In this document: one piece after another, positions 1 to 8,577 of the stretch
Layout: each line of letters begins with the position of its first letter
Position numbering within the stretch: the first letter of the stretch is position 1
Assembly (NCBI GenBank): GCA_947444195.1
Contig: CANEZL010000011.1
Location: 1-64,000 of the forward strand
Direction: 5' to 3'
Origin: Methylobacteriaceae bacterium
GTDB taxonomy: Bacteria > Pseudomonadota > Alphaproteobacteria > Rhizobiales > Beijerinckiaceae
DNA: 64,000 nt
Translations under genes and position numbers: made by a program
The notes under the pieces: model-generated
The model's database searches: none
Seen by the model: the letters and a program-made list of their open reading frames with translations, nothing else
What the model was told of the DNA's origin: nothing

Positions 1-1992
1 GAGGACAGGCTGTCCGACGCCCTGCACGAACGCCTCGCGAGCCGCTTCGTGGACAGGCGCACCAGCGTCCTGATGCGGCGCCTGAGAGAGAATACGATGC
101 TCGAAGCCCAGATCACCGCCGACGGTGACGTCACCGTCGAGGGTCAGCACGTCGGCCACCTGCACGGATTTCTGTTCGTGCCGGATGCCAGCGCCGAAGG
201 CCAGGAGGCCAAGACGCTGCGCAGCGCCGCCGAGAAGGCGCTCGGACCCGAGATCGAGGCGCGGGCCGAGCGCTTCGCCTCCGCCGCCGACGCGGCCCTG
301 GTGCTCGCCCATGACGGCATCATCCGCTGGACCGGGGCCCCGGTGGCCAAGCTCGCCCCCGGCGACAAGCTCTTCGCCCCCCAGCTGCGGCTTCTCGCCG
401 ACGAGAGCCTCGCCGGCCCCGCCCGCGAGCGGGTGGAGGCCCGGCTCGACGCCTGGCTGAAGGCCCATGTGGTGCGGCTCCTCGGCCCCCTCATGGAGAT
501 CGAGACCGCGGCCGACCTCACGGGGCTCGCCAAGGGCATCGGCTACCAGGTGGTGGAGGCGCTGGGCGTGCTGGAGCGCGCCAAGGTCGCCCACGAGATG
601 CGCACCCTCGATCAGGACGGGCGCGGGGCCCTGCGCCGGCACGGCGTGCGCTTCGGCGCCTATCACATCTTCCTGCCCGCGCTCCTGAAGCCGGCGCCGC
701 GCACGCTCGCCGCCCAGCTCTGGGCCCTGCGCAACGGCGGCCTCGACCAGCGCGGCCTCGACGAGATCGCCCATCTGGCGAGCTCCGGCCGCACCTCGAT
801 CAAGGTGGACCCCGAGATCGCCAAGGGCCTCTACCGGGCGGCGGGCTTCCGCGTCTGCGGCGAGCGCGCGGTGCGCGTGGACATCCTGGAGCGGCTCGCC
901 GACCTGATCCGCCCGGCCGTGGCCTACCGCCCCGGCACCACGGCGGGCGTGCCTCCGGCGGGCACCGCCGACGGCGACGGCTTCGTGGCGACCGTGGGCA
1001 TGACCTCGCTGGTCGGCTGCTCGGGCGAGGATTTCGCCTCGATCCTGAAATCCCTCGGCTACGTGGCCGATAGCCGGCCGGGCCCGGCCATCACCGTGCC
1101 GCTGTTGGCCGCCGCCGCGACGGAGCCGGCCCGCCCGGTCGCCGCCGGATCCGCGCCCGAGGCGGCCCCGGAGACGGAGGAGGCCGCGCAGGCCGCCCCG
1201 GAGACCGCCGAGGCCCCGGCGGACGCCGCTGCGGAGGCGCCCGTCGTCGCCGCCGAGGTTGAGGCCGAGCCCGTCGCCACCGAAGCGGCCGACGCGGCGG
1301 CGCCCGAGACGTCCGAGGCAGCGCCATCCGAGCCCGAATCCGAGCCGGCCTCCTCCGAGCTGGAGGCGGCGCCGTCCGAGCCCGTGGCGGTCGCCGACCC
1401 GGCGGATGCCGCGCTCCCCGGCGAGCCCGCGTCCGAGACCGTGCCTGAGGCCGCCGCCGAGGCGCAGCCCGAGACCGCGGCGCAGGACGCCGCGGCGGAG
1501 CCCCGGGACGGCGCCGCGGAATCCGCGGAAGCCGGGGCCGCCGAGCCCGCCGCTGAGGCCGAGCCTGCCGCTGAGGCCGAGCCGGCCCTGGTCGAGGTCT
1601 GGCACCTGCAGCGCCATCAGCGACCGGCCCATCAGCGGCCCCGTCCCCGCGGCGGTGCCGGCCGCGGCCGCGAGGGCGGCGCCGAGGGCGCGCGCGACGC
1701 CCGCCCGCCGCAGAACCGCAACCGGCCCGAGCAGAACCGGAGCCAGGAGGGCCGTCCCCCCAGGACCGATCGCCCCGAGGGCGACCGCCGCGGGCGCGAC
1801 GAGGCGCGCGGTCCCCGGCGCGAGCGCTTCGAGGGCTTCCGCCCCGAGCGGCGCGACGAGCACCGCCAGGCCGGGCCCCGGCCCGACCAGCGCCCGCCCC
1901 GGCGCGAGCGGGCTCCCGATCCGGATTCGCCCTTCGCCAAGCTCGCCGCCCTGAAGGCGCAGCTCGAGGGCGGCGACCCGAACAAGCGGTGA
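1..1992 (+). CDS. Large helicase-family protein, C-terminal part (cut by window start)
   Basis: The reading frame is already open at base 1, so this is the last 663 residues of a larger protein; a GTG at 49 is only an internal codon. The first ~360 residues are a folded region that resembles the C-terminal domain of the large SUV3-like DEAD/DEAH helicases of alphaproteobacteria; the helicase motor itself lies outside the window. From about residue 375 the sequence becomes a low-complexity Ala/Glu/Pro tract (acidic), then from about residue 545 a basic Arg/Gly/Pro/Gln-rich tail. Such tails usually bind RNA or proteins. The S4 RNA-binding gene starts 58 bp downstream and probably shares the transcript. 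The family call rests on this C-terminal half and on the neighbourhood, so it is moderate. Confidence 0.7.
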   Translation, partial: EDRLSDALHERLASRFVDRRTSVLMRRLRENTMLEAQITADGDVTVEGQHVGHLHGFLFVPDASAEGQEAKTLRSAAEKALGPEIEARAERFASAADAALVLAHDGIIRWTGAPVAKLAPGDKLFAPQLRLLADESLAGPARERVEARLDAWLKAHVVRLLGPLMEIETAADLTGLAKGIGYQVVEALGVLERAKVAHEMRTLDQDGRGALRRHGVRFGAYHIFLPALLKPAPRTLAAQLWALRNGGLDQRGLDEIAHLASSGRTSIKVDPEIAKGLYRAAGFRVCGERAVRVDILERLADLIRPAVAYRPGTTAGVPPAGTADGDGFVATVGMTSLVGCSGEDFASILKSLGYVADSRPGPAITVPLLAAAATEPARPVAAGSAPEAAPETEEAAQAAPETAEAPADAAAEAPVVAAEVEAEPVATEAADAAAPETSEAAPSEPESEPASSELEAAPSEPVAVADPADAALPGEPASETVPEAAAEAQPETAAQDAAAEPRDGAAESAEAGAAEPAAEAEPAAEAEPALVEVWHLQRHQRPAHQRPRPRGGAGRGREGGAEGARDARPPQNRNRPEQNRSQEGRPPRTDRPEGDRRGRDEARGPRRERFEGFRPERRDEHRQAGPRPDQRPPRRERAPDPDSPFAKLAALKAQLEGGDPNKR

Positions 1993-2050
1993 GGGCGCGG
2001 CGGTCCGCCTCGCCCGCGTCCGGACGCGGGGCCGGCCCGCGGGCCGCCCG

Positions 2051-2341
2051 ATGAAGGACGGGCAGCAGCGCCTCGACAAGTGGCTGTGGTTCGCGCGCTT
2101 CGCCCGCACGCGCTCCCTCGCCGCGCGGCTGGTGAGCGAGGGGCATGTCCGCGTGAACGGCAAGCGGGCCGAGGCGCCCGCCAAGGGCGTCGCCGTCGGC
2201 GACGTGGTCACGGTGGCCGCCGCCCACGTCACCGCCAGCGTCCGGGTGCTGGATCTCGGCCAGCGCCGCGGGCCGGCGCCCGAGGCGCGCGGCCTCTACG
2301 CCGACCTGTCCGGTCCCGGTCCCAGCCTGGAATCATTGTAA
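2051..2341 (+). CDS. S4-domain RNA-binding protein (Hsp15-like)
   Basis: This is a 96-residue protein made almost entirely of one S4 RNA-binding domain. The N-terminal [17 protein letters not shown] is the typical first S4 helix, followed by the [11 protein letters not shown] turn and the basic strand in which S4 proteins contact RNA. The family includes Hsp15 (HslR), which binds the 50S subunit carrying stalled nascent chain. The C-terminus is short and lacks the long basic extension of E. coli Hsp15. The gene follows the helicase closely, so a joint role in RNA or ribosome handling is a reasonable inference. The fold call is firm; the Hsp15 function is not proven. Confidence 0.85.
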   Translation: MKDGQQRLDKWLWFARFARTRSLAARLVSEGHVRVNGKRAEAPAKGVAVGDVVTVAAAHVTASVRVLDLGQRRGPAPEARGLYADLSGPGPSLESL

Positions 2342-2642
2342 AGGGGTCACAGCCATGCGCCGGCCGCGCGAGTCCGCCACCGCGCGCTTGTCAGCCCTCC
2401 GGGCAGCGGCTAGACGCTTCCGACCCGGGCCGGGTTCGGCCCGACCAGCACTGAAGCGCGTAGGAAGGCCGCCCGAGAGGTCGTCCGGGACTGGCCGCCC
2501 CAGTGGCTCTCGAGCGAAACGCCCGGTTCCGGGCGGACCCCTCCCGGCGCGGCGGGCGTTTCGCGAGACGCCGCGAGGCGGGCCGTCCGGGCCGAAGGCA
2601 TCGCTTCCGCGGAGCGCGCGGATCGAGGACGAACATCCGCCC
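2342..2642. other. Non-coding stretch upstream of fdxA
   Basis: About 300 bp with no convincing gene. It is uniformly GC-rich and shows no strong terminator hairpin after the S4 gene and no clear -35/-10 pair. It presumably holds the fdxA leader. Confidence 0.5.
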
Positions 2643-2981
2643 ATGACCTACGTCGTCACCGACAACTGCATCAAGTGCAAGTACATGGACTGCGTGGAGG
2701 TCTGTCCGGTGGACTGCTTCTACGAAGGCGAGAACATGCTCGTCATCCATCCCGACGAGTGCATCGATTGCGGCGTCTGCGAGCCCGAATGCCCGGCCGA
2801 GGCGATCAAGCCCGACACGGAGCCGAGCCTCGAGGCGTGGCTGAAGCTCAACGCCGACTACGCCAAGAACTGGCCGAACATCACGCAGAAGAAGGACGCC
2901 CCCGCCGACGCCAAGACCTGGGACGGCGTGGCGGGCAAGCTGGAGGCGCATTTCTCGCCCAAGCCCGGCTCGGGCGACTGA
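2643..2981 (+). CDS. fdxA: 7Fe ferredoxin FdxA
   Basis: A 112-residue ferredoxin with one [3Fe-4S] and one [4Fe-4S] cluster, acting as a soluble low-potential electron carrier. The cysteines are C9, C12, C17, C21, C25 and then C40, C43, C46 and C50. By family precedent C9, C17 and C50 hold the 3Fe cluster, while C21, C40, C43 and C46 hold the 4Fe cluster. The ~50-residue C-terminal extension with the [12 protein letters not shown] stretch is standard for the Azotobacter-type FdxA of alphaproteobacteria. The ATG at 2643 gives the usual family N-terminus ([17 protein letters not shown]). The frame is open further upstream, but that extension has no family support. The carD gene follows after a long leader. 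Confidence 0.97.
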   Translation: MTYVVTDNCIKCKYMDCVEVCPVDCFYEGENMLVIHPDECIDCGVCEPECPAEAIKPDTEPSLEAWLKLNADYAKNWPNITQKKDAPADAKTWDGVAGKLEAHFSPKPGSGD

Positions 2982-3475
2982 TCCCGCCGCGCCGGGGCCC
3001 GCCGGACCCCTCGCGCAGGCGCGGGGCGACCGAAGACGGGGTACGTTAATCCATGCACGGCGCGGGGAGCGGCCCTGCGCGGCATGGGGGAGACGGCGCC
3101 GCCGCGCAGTGCGCAAGTGGGAATCGCGTCCTCCGCGCCCGCGCCGCGCAAGCCCGCACGCCTTTGATTTGCCGGGTCGATCGTGCTATACGATCGGTCT
3201 GCCGTCGCTCGTGCCTGACGTGCTCCCTCCGCGCTTCGAAACGCAGTTCCGCACTCTCCATGGAACGAGGTTGCATCCGAACGACCGTTGCGGGCCTCTC
3301 GCCCCTGCGGTCGCTCGGACATGGCATGTCGACGGCCGCACCTGGGAGCTGCCGGCTCCGTCCCGCGGGGCGGGCGGTCCGGCGGCCGGTGTTTGAGGCC
3401 GGGTGTCCCGCCCCGGGTGAACACGGTTCGATGCGGGTGCGCAAAGCCCGCACGATGTTCGGAGGCCCTTCTCGC
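2982..3475. other. Long leader between fdxA and carD
   Basis: 494 bp without a convincing gene. Short open frames here read through in several phases and lack conserved protein features. The stretch holds the putative carD promoter (see the separate entry) and an unusually long (~280 bp) 5' leader, which could carry post-transcriptional control of CarD. I saw no recognisable riboswitch. Confidence 0.5.
3164..3191 (+). promoter_or_regulatory. Putative housekeeping promoter for carD
   Basis: TTGATT at 3164-3169 and CTATAC at 3186-3191 are separated by 16 bp and stand out from the GC-rich background. They fit the relaxed sigma-70 consensus of alphaproteobacteria. The carD start lies ~285 bp downstream. 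Confidence 0.5.
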
Positions 3476-4066
3476 ATGACGACAGCCAAGAAGACCACGG
3501 CAGGCCGCCAGGGGTTCAAGACCGGCGAGTCCGTCGTATACCCGGCGCACGGTGTCGGTCGTATCGTCGCGATCGAGGAGCAGGAAGTCGCCGGCTTCAA
3601 ACTGGAGCTGTTCGTCGTCTCGTTCGAGAAGGACAAGATGGTCCTGCGCGTGCCCACCGCGAAGGCCAACAGCGTCGGCATGCGCAAGCTCTCCGAGCCG
3701 GACGTCGTCAAGAAGGCCCTCGACGTGCTCACCGGCCGCGCCCGGGTGAAGCGCACCATGTGGTCGCGCCGCGCCCAGGAATACGAGGCCAAGATCAATT
3801 CCGGCGACCTGCTCTCGGTGACCGAGGTGGTGCGGGACCTCTTCCGCTCCGAGGCGCAGCCCGAGCAGTCCTACAGCGAGCGCCAGCTCTACGAGGCGGC
3901 CCTCGACCGGATCGTGCGCGAGATCTCCTCGGTGAACCGCATCACCGAGACCGAGGCGCTCAAGCTCATCGAGCAGAGCCTCGCCAAGTCCCCCCGCCGC
4001 GCCAAGGCCGAGGCGGAAGCCGAGGCCGATGCCGAGGGCGACGACATCCAGGAAGAGGCCGCCTGA
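3476..4066 (+). CDS. carD: CarD family transcription factor
   Basis: A 196-residue CarD/CdnL-type regulator that binds the RNA polymerase beta subunit and stabilises open promoter complexes, notably at rRNA promoters. Residues ~12-75 form the Tudor-like RNAP-interaction domain (FKTGESVVYPAHGVGRI). The following helical part (MRKLSEPDVVKKAL through SVNRITETEALKLIE) is the DNA-binding domain. The C-terminus is a short Ala/Glu-rich acidic tail. The ATG at 3476 is preceded by GGAGG at 3461-3465, which favours it over the in-frame ATG at 3455. A strong intrinsic terminator follows at 4096, so carD is probably transcribed alone from its own promoter. Confidence 0.95.
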   Translation: MTTAKKTTAGRQGFKTGESVVYPAHGVGRIVAIEEQEVAGFKLELFVVSFEKDKMVLRVPTAKANSVGMRKLSEPDVVKKALDVLTGRARVKRTMWSRRAQEYEAKINSGDLLSVTEVVRDLFRSEAQPEQSYSERQLYEAALDRIVREISSVNRITETEALKLIEQSLAKSPRRAKAEAEAEADAEGDDIQEEAA

Positions 4067-4095
4067 GGCCGGGGCCACGCCCCTTCCACGGATCG

Positions 4096-4130
4096 AGGCC
4101 CGGCGCGGTTTCCGCCGGGCCTTTTCTTTT
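4096..4130 (+). terminator. Intrinsic terminator after carD
   Basis: A perfect 10-bp stem (AGGCCCGGCG, 4096-4105, with its complement at 4113-4122) has a 7-nt loop and is followed by a T-rich run TTTTCTTTT. It lies 30 bp after the carD stop. Confidence 0.9.
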
Positions 4131-4379
4131 GTCCACAGCCCAGTGCGCGGCCGGGGCTGGCCGCCGCGCGGAACTGACACATCTGCCCGTGTGCGCTCCG
4201 CCCGAATCCGCTCGTCTCAAGCCATCGTCCCATCCTTGCGCGAAACCCGCCGCGCGGCGGGAACCTTCGTGTGCGCTGCACCGTTGCCCCGGCGCTTGGC
4301 CGAGGTCCGGGCGGTGTGCCCATGCGCCGCCGCAGGCGACCGACGCCGCAGAGCGCTCGACAGAAAGAGGCAGGCGGGG

Positions 4380-5255
4380 ATGGCGGAAATCGCAGGGATC
4401 CGGCGGCAGTTCATACGAACCGCGATGGAGGCGCCCTTCCTGGCACGGGAAGAGGAGCGCGGCCTCGCCATCCGCTGGAAGGAGCAGCGCGACGAGCGCG
4501 CCCTGCATCGCCTGATCTCGGCCCATATGCGCCTCGTCATCGCCCTCGCCGGACGCTTCCGCCATTATGGCCTGCCCATGGCCGACCTCGTCCAGGAGGG
4601 GCATGTGGGCCTGATGGAGGCCGCCGCCCGCTTCGAGCCCGAGCGGGACGTGCGCTTCTCGACCTACGCCACGTGGTGGATCCGCGCCTCGATCCAGGAC
4701 TACATCCTCCGGAACTGGTCGATCGTCCGCGGCGGCACCTCCTCCGCCCAGAAGGCCCTGTTCTTCAACCTGCGCCGCCTGCGCGCCCGCCTGATGCAGT
4801 CCACCGAGGAGCGCGTCGGCGACGAGATCCACCGCCGCATCGCCACCGCCATCGGCGTCTCCCGCGAGGACGTCGCCCTGATGGACGCCCGCCTGTCCGG
4901 CCCCGACATGTCGCTGAACGCCCCCGTGGGCGAGGAGAGCGAGGCCTCCTCCGAGCGCATGGACTTCCTCGTGGACGGGGCGGCCCTGCCCGACGAGACC
5001 GTGGGCGCCGCCGTCGACGGCGAGCGCCGCCTGAGCTGGCTGCAGCAGGCCCTCGGCGTTCTCTCGGAGCGCGAGCTGCGCATCCTGCGCGAGCGGCGCC
5101 TGGCCGAGGAGCAGGCCACCCTCGAGGCCCTGGGCCATCGCCTCGGCATCTCGAAGGAGCGCGTCCGCCAGATCGAGAACCGCGCCCTGGAGAAGCTGCG
5201 CCGCGCCCTGGCCGAGCGCTTCCCCGCCGCTACCGGCAGCCCCTACGTGGGCTGA
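4380..5255 (+). CDS. rpoH: RpoH-family (sigma-32) RNA polymerase sigma factor
   Basis: A 291-residue group 3 sigma factor of the heat-shock type. Region 2 is clear (DLVQEGHVGLMEAAARFEP, then RFSTYATWWIRASIQDYIL at ~93-110). It is followed by the RpoH signature box QKALFFNLR at residues 124-132, the core-binding motif specific to RpoH. Region 4 ends in a helix-turn-helix (LEALGHRLGISKERVRQIE). The ATG at 4380 follows a GGGGA run and gives the normal family length. Alphaproteobacteria often carry several rpoH paralogues, so this may be a second, stress-specific copy rather than the main heat-shock sigma. A terminator follows at 5287. Confidence 0.92.
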   Translation: MAEIAGIRRQFIRTAMEAPFLAREEERGLAIRWKEQRDERALHRLISAHMRLVIALAGRFRHYGLPMADLVQEGHVGLMEAAARFEPERDVRFSTYATWWIRASIQDYILRNWSIVRGGTSSAQKALFFNLRRLRARLMQSTEERVGDEIHRRIATAIGVSREDVALMDARLSGPDMSLNAPVGEESEASSERMDFLVDGAALPDETVGAAVDGERRLSWLQQALGVLSERELRILRERRLAEEQATLEALGHRLGISKERVRQIENRALEKLRRALAERFPAATGSPYVG

Positions 5256-5286
5256 GCCCGGGACGCTCCGCTCTCTGAAGACGACG

Positions 5287-5311
5287 AACCCGGCCAGGAG
5301 CCGGGTTTTTT
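5287..5311 (+). terminator. Intrinsic terminator after rpoH
   Basis: An 8-bp stem AACCCGGC/GCCGGGTT with a 5-nt loop (CAGGA) runs directly into a T tract. It lies 31 bp after the sigma factor stop codon. Confidence 0.95.
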
Positions 5312-5399
5312 CGTTCCACGGCGTGAACGGGAACGATCCGCCGCGCCGGAAACGGTTCGCCCCCCGGGACGTACCGCTTCCGGCCGCGGGCGGCGTTCC

Positions 5400-6644
5400 T
5401 CAGCGGGCGGGCGAGGGGGCGGTGGAGCCGGTCGCCTCGGGGGTGCCGGGCCGGAAGCTCCAGAGCTCGGTCGGCAGGCTGCGCGGGGCGTCCGGCCGGT
5501 AGTCGGCCGAATCCTGGATGTGCGAGGTGGTCAGGTAGATCGTCCCGTCCGGCCCCTCGCTGAGGGTATCGGGCCAGCGCAGCCGGGCATCCCGCAGCAG
5601 GACGGTGAGGCCGCCCGCGCTGCCCGCGAGGTCGCGGACCTTCACGGAATCGTCCTGCGGCGAGGTCACGTACATCCGGCCGTCCTTGCGGGCGACGAGC
5701 AGGCCGTCCGCCGGGCCGTTCTCGCCCACCGTGACGATCTTGGAGGCCAGGGTCGTGTCGGTCAGCATCTCGGGCACCACCGCGGCGGTGGCCCAGCCGG
5801 TCAGCGCCTCGGTCGGCAGGCTGTAGAGGGTCTTGCCCTTGATCGCCTGCCAGTAGAGCGTCTTCCCGTCCGGGGAGAGCGCGATGCCGTCGGCGGCGAA
5901 CTCGACGCCGCGCCCGTCCGGCCGGCGCAGGGGCTTGCCGTCATAGGTCACGGTCACGCTCCTGTCGGGCATGGTGGAGGCGTGGCCCGAGAGCACCCGC
6001 CGCGCCTTGCCGCTGTCGAGATCGACCACGATCAGGGCGCCCTCGGCCCCGGAATCGGTGAGGTAGGCGGTCTTGCCGTCCGGCGCGATGCGTACGTCGT
6101 TGAGGTAGGAGGCCTGCATCACGGTGCTGGTGTCGAAGGGGATCGTCTTGATGACCCGGTTGGTCTTCAGGTCGATCCCGACGAGCTTCGGCCCGTCCTT
6201 CACCACGGCGCCCATGGCGGGGGCGGCGGCGTCCACCACCCAGAGCCGGTCCTGCCCGTCGGCGACCACGCTCTGGACGCAGACGAAGTGGTTCTTCGGG
6301 TCGACCTCGTCCTTGCGGGCGTTGCGCCAGGAATTCCACTCCGCGTCCGGATAGGCCACCGCCTTGCCGTCCTTCACCTCGGCCACGGAGACCGGGGCAT
6401 CCTCGCTCCAGCGCGGGAAATTCACGAAGACGCGCCCGTCCCGCGCCGCGGTGACGCCGGTGACCTGATGCCCGAAGCGGGCCACCTCGGTGAGGGCGGG
6501 GCTTCCCGCCGCGGCCGGGCCCGGGGCCCTCGCGGCCTCCTGGGCCTCGGCGCCCCAGGCCGCGCCGGCCAGGAGGAGTGCGGCCAGGGCGGCCGCCTTG
6601 CGGGGCCCCGCCGCGATCGGGGTCTGGAGCTTGGTCGCGCGCAT
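5400..6644 (-). CDS. Secreted major royal jelly protein/yellow-family beta-propeller
   Basis: A 414-residue protein of the royal-jelly (yellow) family, a six-bladed propeller group in bacteria of mostly unknown function. The N-terminus has a basic start, a hydrophobic stretch (~residues 18-32: AALAALLLAGAAWGAEA) and a likely signal peptidase site, so export to the periplasm is expected. Family features are VTGVTAARDGRVFVNFPRW, LWVVDAAAP, YLNDVRIAPDGKTAYLTDSG and the C-terminal blade GTIYLTTSHI. The Ser/Thr/Pro-rich last ~20 residues look disordered. No enzyme activity can be assigned: sugar-lactone-oxidase-like and tautomerase-like annotations exist in the superfamily, but the sequence does not decide. 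It is transcribed away from rpoH and convergent with it. Confidence 0.85.
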   Translation of the reverse strand: MRATKLQTPIAAGPRKAAALAALLLAGAAWGAEAQEAARAPGPAAAGSPALTEVARFGHQVTGVTAARDGRVFVNFPRWSEDAPVSVAEVKDGKAVAYPDAEWNSWRNARKDEVDPKNHFVCVQSVVADGQDRLWVVDAAAPAMGAVVKDGPKLVGIDLKTNRVIKTIPFDTSTVMQASYLNDVRIAPDGKTAYLTDSGAEGALIVVDLDSGKARRVLSGHASTMPDRSVTVTYDGKPLRRPDGRGVEFAADGIALSPDGKTLYWQAIKGKTLYSLPTEALTGWATAAVVPEMLTDTTLASKIVTVGENGPADGLLVARKDGRMYVTSPQDDSVKVRDLAGSAGGLTVLLRDARLRWPDTLSEGPDGTIYLTTSHIQDSADYRPDAPRSLPTELWSFRPGTPEATGSTAPSPAR

Positions 6645-6713
6645 CGTGTCAGCCTTGTCCGGAGAGAACCTCGTCCCCGACCAACGCGGCGGTGCCCCGC
6701 CAAGCTTCCTCCT

Positions 6714-7088
6714 TCAGCCGGGCCGCGCCTCGGTGCCGGCGAGCGCCTGCGCCATCCGCTCGATCCGCTCGGCCGCCGCGACGAGCCCCTGCGCGAGGCC
6801 CGCCTCCTGCACGGCGCGGATCTCCGCCGCGCTGGCGGCCGCCTCCCGCAGGCGGCCCGCCTCGGCCTCGGCGGCGGCGAGGCGCCGCTTCGCCTCGGCG
6901 AGCTCGTCGGCGATGGTGAGGGCGGCCATCACCTGGAGGCGCATGTCCCCGATCTCGCCGAAGGCCTTGCGCATCTCGCCGACCCGGGCGCCGAGCCCGG
7001 CGGCGAGTTCGGCCAGATGCCCCTCCTCGCCCTCGCCGCAGGCCATGCGGTAGCTCTTGCCGTCGATGGTGACCTGGATCTGGGGCAT
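6714..7088 (-). CDS. zapA: Cell division protein ZapA
   Basis: A 124-residue ZapA homologue that bundles FtsZ protofilaments at the division septum. The N-terminal globular part (IQVTIDGKSYRMACGEGEEGHLAELA) is the conserved ZapA head. A long coiled coil rich in Ala, Glu and Arg follows from ~residue 55 and mediates dimer-tetramer assembly. It lies 57 bp downstream of the DUF4164 coiled-coil gene, the usual arrangement in this order of bacteria, and the two are probably one transcript. ZapA is often followed by the 6S RNA and the 5-formyl-THF cyclo-ligase gene; neither is present here. Confidence 0.93.
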   Translation of the reverse strand: MPQIQVTIDGKSYRMACGEGEEGHLAELAAGLGARVGEMRKAFGEIGDMRLQVMAALTIADELAEAKRRLAAAEAEAGRLREAAASAAEIRAVQEAGLAQGLVAAAERIERMAQALAGTEARPG

Positions 7089-7145
7089 CGTTTCAGGGGG
7101 CGTGGGCGGAAGGGGAGGGGAAGGGGAGGGGAAGGGGGGCGGCGT

Positions 7146-7442
7146 TCAGGCCTCGGGATCGCGGGCGATGGCGTCCGAGACGGTCTCGATCGCCCGGTCC
7201 AGGCGCCGCTCGACCTCGGCGGCCGCGGATTCCACCGCGACGAGGCGGGCGCTCGCCGCGTCCAGGGCGGCGGCGAGGCGGGCGCGGTCCTCGGCCATGA
7301 TCGCGAGTTCCGTGTCGCGGTCGTCGGGCGCCGCATCCGCCGCGACGCGGCGCGCCACCCCCGCCTCCAGGCGGGACAGGGCCACGTCGAGCCGCTGGAG
7401 GGCGGCATCGACCGTCGGCGTGGCAGGGGAGGCGGAAATCAT
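7146..7442 (-). CDS. DUF4164 coiled-coil protein
   Basis: A 98-residue predicted coiled-coil protein of the DUF4164 type, found next to zapA across this bacterial order. Heptad-like Leu/Val/Ala spacing runs from ~residue 12 (VDAALQRLDVALSRLE) to ~90, with one acidic/charged break around PDDRDTE. There is no signal peptide and no membrane segment. Its conserved place upstream of zapA suggests a cell-division accessory role, but that is inference from context only. Confidence 0.8.
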   Translation of the reverse strand: MISASPATPTVDAALQRLDVALSRLEAGVARRVAADAAPDDRDTELAIMAEDRARLAAALDAASARLVAVESAAAEVERRLDRAIETVSDAIARDPEA

Positions 7443-7475
7443 CGGGAGGATCCTGCGAGCGGCATGCCGGTGCCG

Positions 7476-7572
7476 GGAGCATCGTCCTGAATATCGGATC
7501 CGGGAGAATGCTCCAGCCTATTGTGCCCGGATCGCATGTCCCGAGAGCCGGGCCCGTCTCCCGGGACGATGC
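7476..7572. repeat. Paired imperfect palindromes of the GCATCGTCC family
   Basis: Two adjacent inverted repeats lie between the DUF4164 and cytochrome b561 genes. GGAGCAT (7476-7482) pairs with ATGCTCC (7508-7514). GCATGTCCCG (7534-7543) pairs imperfectly with CGGGACGATGC (7562-7572). The core word GCATCGTCC/GGACGATGC recurs at 39878-39970, so this is a dispersed intergenic repeat family rather than an operator for one gene. Confidence 0.6.
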
Positions 7573-7725
7573 GCGGGGCACGGGGCGAGATCCGGCTTCC
7601 CGGGGGCGTCCTGCGGCCGCGGCGAGGCAGGGCGCACCGGCGGAAGCGGGTTGCCGCCGCGCGGCCGGTATGCTTCCGCTGCGGTCGCGATGTCCCGCGC
7701 GACCGCCCGAACCCGGAACCCAACG

Positions 7726-8286
7726 ATGAGCGAGCAGCACTACACCAAGACGGCCAAGGTCCTGCACTGGCTGATGGCCGCCATCTGGATCGCCGCGTGG
7801 TTCCTCGGTGCCGCCGCCGTCTACATGCGCGACGCCTGGAACCCGCAGCACGGCCTGACCTTCGTGCACAAGGCGCTCGCCAGCACCCTGCTGTTCCTCA
7901 TCGTGATCCGCGTGGCGTGGCGGCTGACCCATGCCGGGCCGGGCCTGCCCGACAGCATGAGCCCGCTGATGCGGCGGGCCGCGGGCCTCGGCCATCTCGC
8001 CCTCTACGCGGTCGCCCTCGTCGGGCTGCCCCTGTCCGGCTGGTTCTGGAGTTCCGTTGCCGGCAAACCGATCATGGTCCTCGGCCTGTTCCAGCTGCCG
8101 CCGCTCACTGAGCCGGCAAAGGCCTATTACGACCTCGCCAAGCAGATCCACGTGGTCCTGGCCTGGGGCACGGGCGCCCTCGTGCTCGGCCACGTCCTCG
8201 TCGCGCTCAAGCACCACTTCGTCGACCGCGACGGCGTGCTGCGCGGCATGCTGCCTGGATCCTCCGCCCCGGCCGGCCGTGCCTGA
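7726..8286 (+). CDS. Cytochrome b561
   Basis: A 186-residue di-heme integral membrane cytochrome of the b561/YodB family, which passes electrons between quinones and periplasmic or membrane acceptors. There are four hydrophobic helices at roughly residues 14-34, 48-68, 87-108 and 143-163. Candidate heme ligands are H14, H48, the His in GLGHLALY and those in GHVLVALKHH. The ATG at 7726 gives the usual family start (SEQHYTKTAKVLHW). In related genomes tkt is often the gene upstream of gap; here this cytochrome sits there, ~400 bp away and probably separately transcribed. Confidence 0.93.
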   Translation: MSEQHYTKTAKVLHWLMAAIWIAAWFLGAAAVYMRDAWNPQHGLTFVHKALASTLLFLIVIRVAWRLTHAGPGLPDSMSPLMRRAAGLGHLALYAVALVGLPLSGWFWSSVAGKPIMVLGLFQLPPLTEPAKAYYDLAKQIHVVLAWGTGALVLGHVLVALKHHFVDRDGVLRGMLPGSSAPAGRA

Positions 8287-8379
8287 GCCCGTCCCCGATA
8301 TCCCCTGCCGATCCCGGGTGGAATCCGGATGCGCCGCCCGCCGTTCCGGTGAACGGCGCCGTTTGTCACGGCCTTTCGT

Positions 8380-8407
8380 TTGACAGGTCGGGGACCCATG
8401 TTAGACA
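8380..8407 (+). promoter_or_regulatory. Putative promoter for the gap-pgk-fba block
   Basis: A perfect TTGACA (8380-8385) is followed after 16 bp by TAGACA (8402-8407). The -35 box is consensus and the -10 box is weak. The gap start is ~275 bp downstream. Confidence 0.5.
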
Positions 8408-8549
8408 GCCGCCGCGTGCCCTCCGGGGTGTGCTGGAACAGCCGGAACCCCGCCTCGTGACACTCCCTCGGCCCCTGCGCGCACCGTCCGCGGATCGGAT
8501 GATCCCGGACGCGCCGGCGCGGGCGGGCCGGCACGGGTCCGCAGCGGCC

Positions 8550-8577
8550 CCGGTTCATCGCCGGTTCAGCACCGGTT
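8550..8577 (+). promoter_or_regulatory. Three direct repeats CCGGTT spaced one helical turn apart
   Basis: CCGGTTCA at 8550, CCGGTTCA at 8561 and CCGGTT at 8572 have an exact 11-bp period. They lie ~107-134 bp upstream of the gap start. Such phasing places the three copies on one face of the helix, as for a multimeric transcription factor. Confidence 0.4.

Noticed and set aside
2355..2642. N-terminal extension of fdxA by 96 residues
   Set aside because: The extension is Arg/Pro/Ser-rich, absent from the ferredoxin family, and the conserved protein starts at the ATG at 2643.
7443..7725. Possible 6S RNA near zapA
   Set aside because: The 6S gene is often linked to zapA, but this stretch is filled by short palindromes and shows no long, bulged 6S-like rod by eye. 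A covariance search would be needed.
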